NCBI GenBank assembly: GCA_963920575.1
Contig: OY986967.1
Coordinates: forward strand, 17,216,094 to 17,280,093
Source: Narthecium ossifragum
Lineage: Eukaryota > Streptophyta > Magnoliopsida > Dioscoreales > Nartheciaceae
Direction: 5' to 3'
Length of the DNA: 64,000 nt
Each line of letters opens with the position of its first letter. Within the stretch, counting starts at the first letter, position 1. The translations under genes and the position numbers were made by a program. The notes beneath the pieces are model-generated. The model worked only from the letters and a program-made list of their open reading frames with translations. It was not told the origin of the DNA and ran no database searches. Shown one piece after another: positions 62,736-64,000 of this stretch.

Positions 62736-64000
62736 TTAAGGGTATGGAGCCTTAGGAATGTAAGCTTTGGTTGGTAAAGGATCGAGTAAACAAGGATCAG
62801 TTTCCTTGAAAGATGGCAATGGACTTGAAGAATCATGAGGGGTATGATGATGTGATGCTTGAGAGTCTTTCATTGAAGTAGACAAATGAGGTTCATACTC
62901 CCGCTCGAATGTGGTGTCTTTGGAGATCTCAACATTAGGAAAAATCTTTCCACTTCGGAGGGTAGTGACCGCTTGCACTTCCTCGTGAGTGGAATCGATA
63001 AAATGTTGGCCTTTAGGGTTTGCTATGGGTTGACTAGGAAGTCTACCCTCCTCCCTTCTTACCATAGTATTGGCCAATTGGCCTATTTGCACTTCCAACT
63101 TTGCAATGGATTGGGAATGAGAATGCAAAAGTTGGGTACTCGACTCAAAAGAATCCAAGGCCTTGAGAAGCCTTTCCTCAATACAAGGATCGCGTTTCGG
63201 AGCTTGAGGGGTTTGATGGGCTTGATAGGGAACTTGGTATTGGGAAGGCCCAGGTGGCCTTTGATTCCAATTTGGAGGATGAGATGATTGAGGATAACTT
63301 GGCGCTTGAGGTGGATATGCATGAGGAGCTTGAGGTGGGCGGTATGTGATTGGATTTTGTGGAGGTTGGTTAGAAGGATATGGCACTTGGTACCTAGGAG
63401 GATAGCTTGGGGCTTGATTGCCCGCACTCGGAGGCCTAGGATTGTATGCATTCGGAGGTTGTTGGTCGGAATTTCTCCATGAGAAATTTGGATGATCCCT
63501 AAGACCGGGACCGTATGTATTCGAGTAAGGGTCATAGGTAGGCTTGGATTGATTGAAGACCGCATTGATATACTCTTGCACGAGCTCCGGATAATCACAT
63601 GCTAAATGGCATTCAGTAACTACGTGGCCGGGGGTCGAACATAGGAAGCCAAGTTCTCCCAATGATGGAGAATTGAGTGGGTAGCTCGATGAAGGAGGAG
63701 TAGGAATTTGATTCAGAGAATGAGCAAGAACTTGATCAAATTTCCTACTTAGAGTATCAATTTGTTGTGAAACACGGGTGGCTTCGGATAACTCTAAAAC
63801 TCCTCTCGGGTTGGATTGTCCCTTAGAAATTGAAGTATCCCTAACATTTCTTGAAGTGTAGGCATGGTTTTGGGAATTAATGGCAAGCTTTCCAAATAGA
63901 ACCCATGAGTCCTCATAGGGATTTGTCATGAACACCCCACCACAAGCGGTGTCTACATCTTGTTGATGACGTATTCTAAGGCCATTGTAAAAATAATCAA
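62736..64000 (-). pseudogene. Gag of element B (partial, continues beyond the window)
   Basis: Open on the minus strand from the window end to a TAA at 62736-62738. It contains FYNGL and a Gag C-terminal linker rich in P, Q, Y and N, with repeated PPQAPHAYPPQAP-like units. The zinc knuckle reads GFLCSTPGHVVTEC, where the first Cys of the CX2CX4HX4C pattern is Gly. Element A keeps [14 protein letters not shown] at the same place. VRREEGRLPSQPIANPKGQH corresponds to [20 protein letters not shown] in A. It probably cannot package RNA normally. Confidence 0.8.

Larger units (their letters stand above)
53050..64000 (-). mobile_element. Athila-type element B, polymerase-less, runs off the window
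   Basis: Minus orientation: 3' LTR (53050-54695), polypurine tract, 3' UTR with repeats and a duplicate polypurine tract, extra ORF (58806-60607), repeat array, post-pol hairpin motif, protease, gag continuing past 64000. Reverse transcriptase, RNase H and integrase are absent between protease (61695) and the hairpin (61262). It would have to be mobilised by a relative such as element A. It is interrupted by a solo LTR at 55410-57712. Confidence 0.85.

Overview
This window is nuclear DNA from a flowering plant. It is almost entirely nested transposable elements, and I see no ordinary host gene, rRNA, tRNA or CRISPR array. The evidence is the presence of plant-only Ty3/gypsy lineages (Athila, Tat, and a Tekay/Del-like LTR family), a plant L1-type LINE with a DUF4283-like ORF1, hAT and Mutator-like non-autonomous elements, and fragments of plant-mobile-domain and Ulp1-like genes. 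The species cannot be fixed from the sequence.

Layout. 1-3454: remnant of a long Tekay-like LTR. It carries a CGGTCGACCG repeat module at 1-300, a 172-bp tandem duplication, and a 510-bp hAT element with a perfect 8-bp target duplication. 3539-8310: a 4.8-kb palindromic foldback transposon with ~2-kb arms and an 8-bp target duplication. 8330-21097: a Tat-lineage retrotransposon (8991-20815, minus strand, decayed, no recognisable reverse transcriptase) with an antisense plant-mobile-domain ORF, inserted into the corresponding part of an older Tat element. 21098-29798: a broken Ulp1-protease/plant-mobile-domain gene, possibly inside a CACTA element, interrupted by a 1.4-kb Mutator-like element (24992-26416) and a 2.6-kb solo LTR (26838-29457).

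29799-41609: a structurally complete Athila element (A) with two 1.43-kb LTRs, primer-binding site, an uninterrupted 1900-residue Gag-Pol with all catalytic motifs, and a polypurine tract. Its two flanks come from different loci. 41610-46757: a plant L1-type LINE on the minus strand with ORF1, endonuclease, reverse transcriptase and zf-RVT region, broken by one homopolymer frameshift and one in-frame stop. 46925-49636: Tat antisense-ORF remnant, an array of palindromes, and a MAIN-like plant-mobile-domain gene fragment. 49637-53049: a mosaic of partial LTRs (E, D, C) and a gag fragment. 53050-64000: a minus-strand Athila derivative (B) with gag and protease but no polymerase, plus a broken extra ORF in the env position. 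It is interrupted by a Tekay-like solo LTR (55410-57712) with a perfect 5-bp target duplication.

Main candidate for something undescribed: arrays of short self-complementary motifs built on CGATCG (CGGTCGATCGACCG-type and GGATCGATCC-type) recur in different elements at equivalent promoter-proximal places. They sit about 50 bp upstream of the TATA box in the U3 of three different LTRs, upstream of a TATA-like box before the extra ORF of element B, and on both sides of the gag-pol ORF of element A. Other structures worth checking are a duplicated, near-identical polypurine tract ~1.1 kb upstream of the real one in both Athila elements, and a conserved small hairpin just after the pol stop. Coordinates of degenerate repeats are approximate, and all identities are by-eye estimates.
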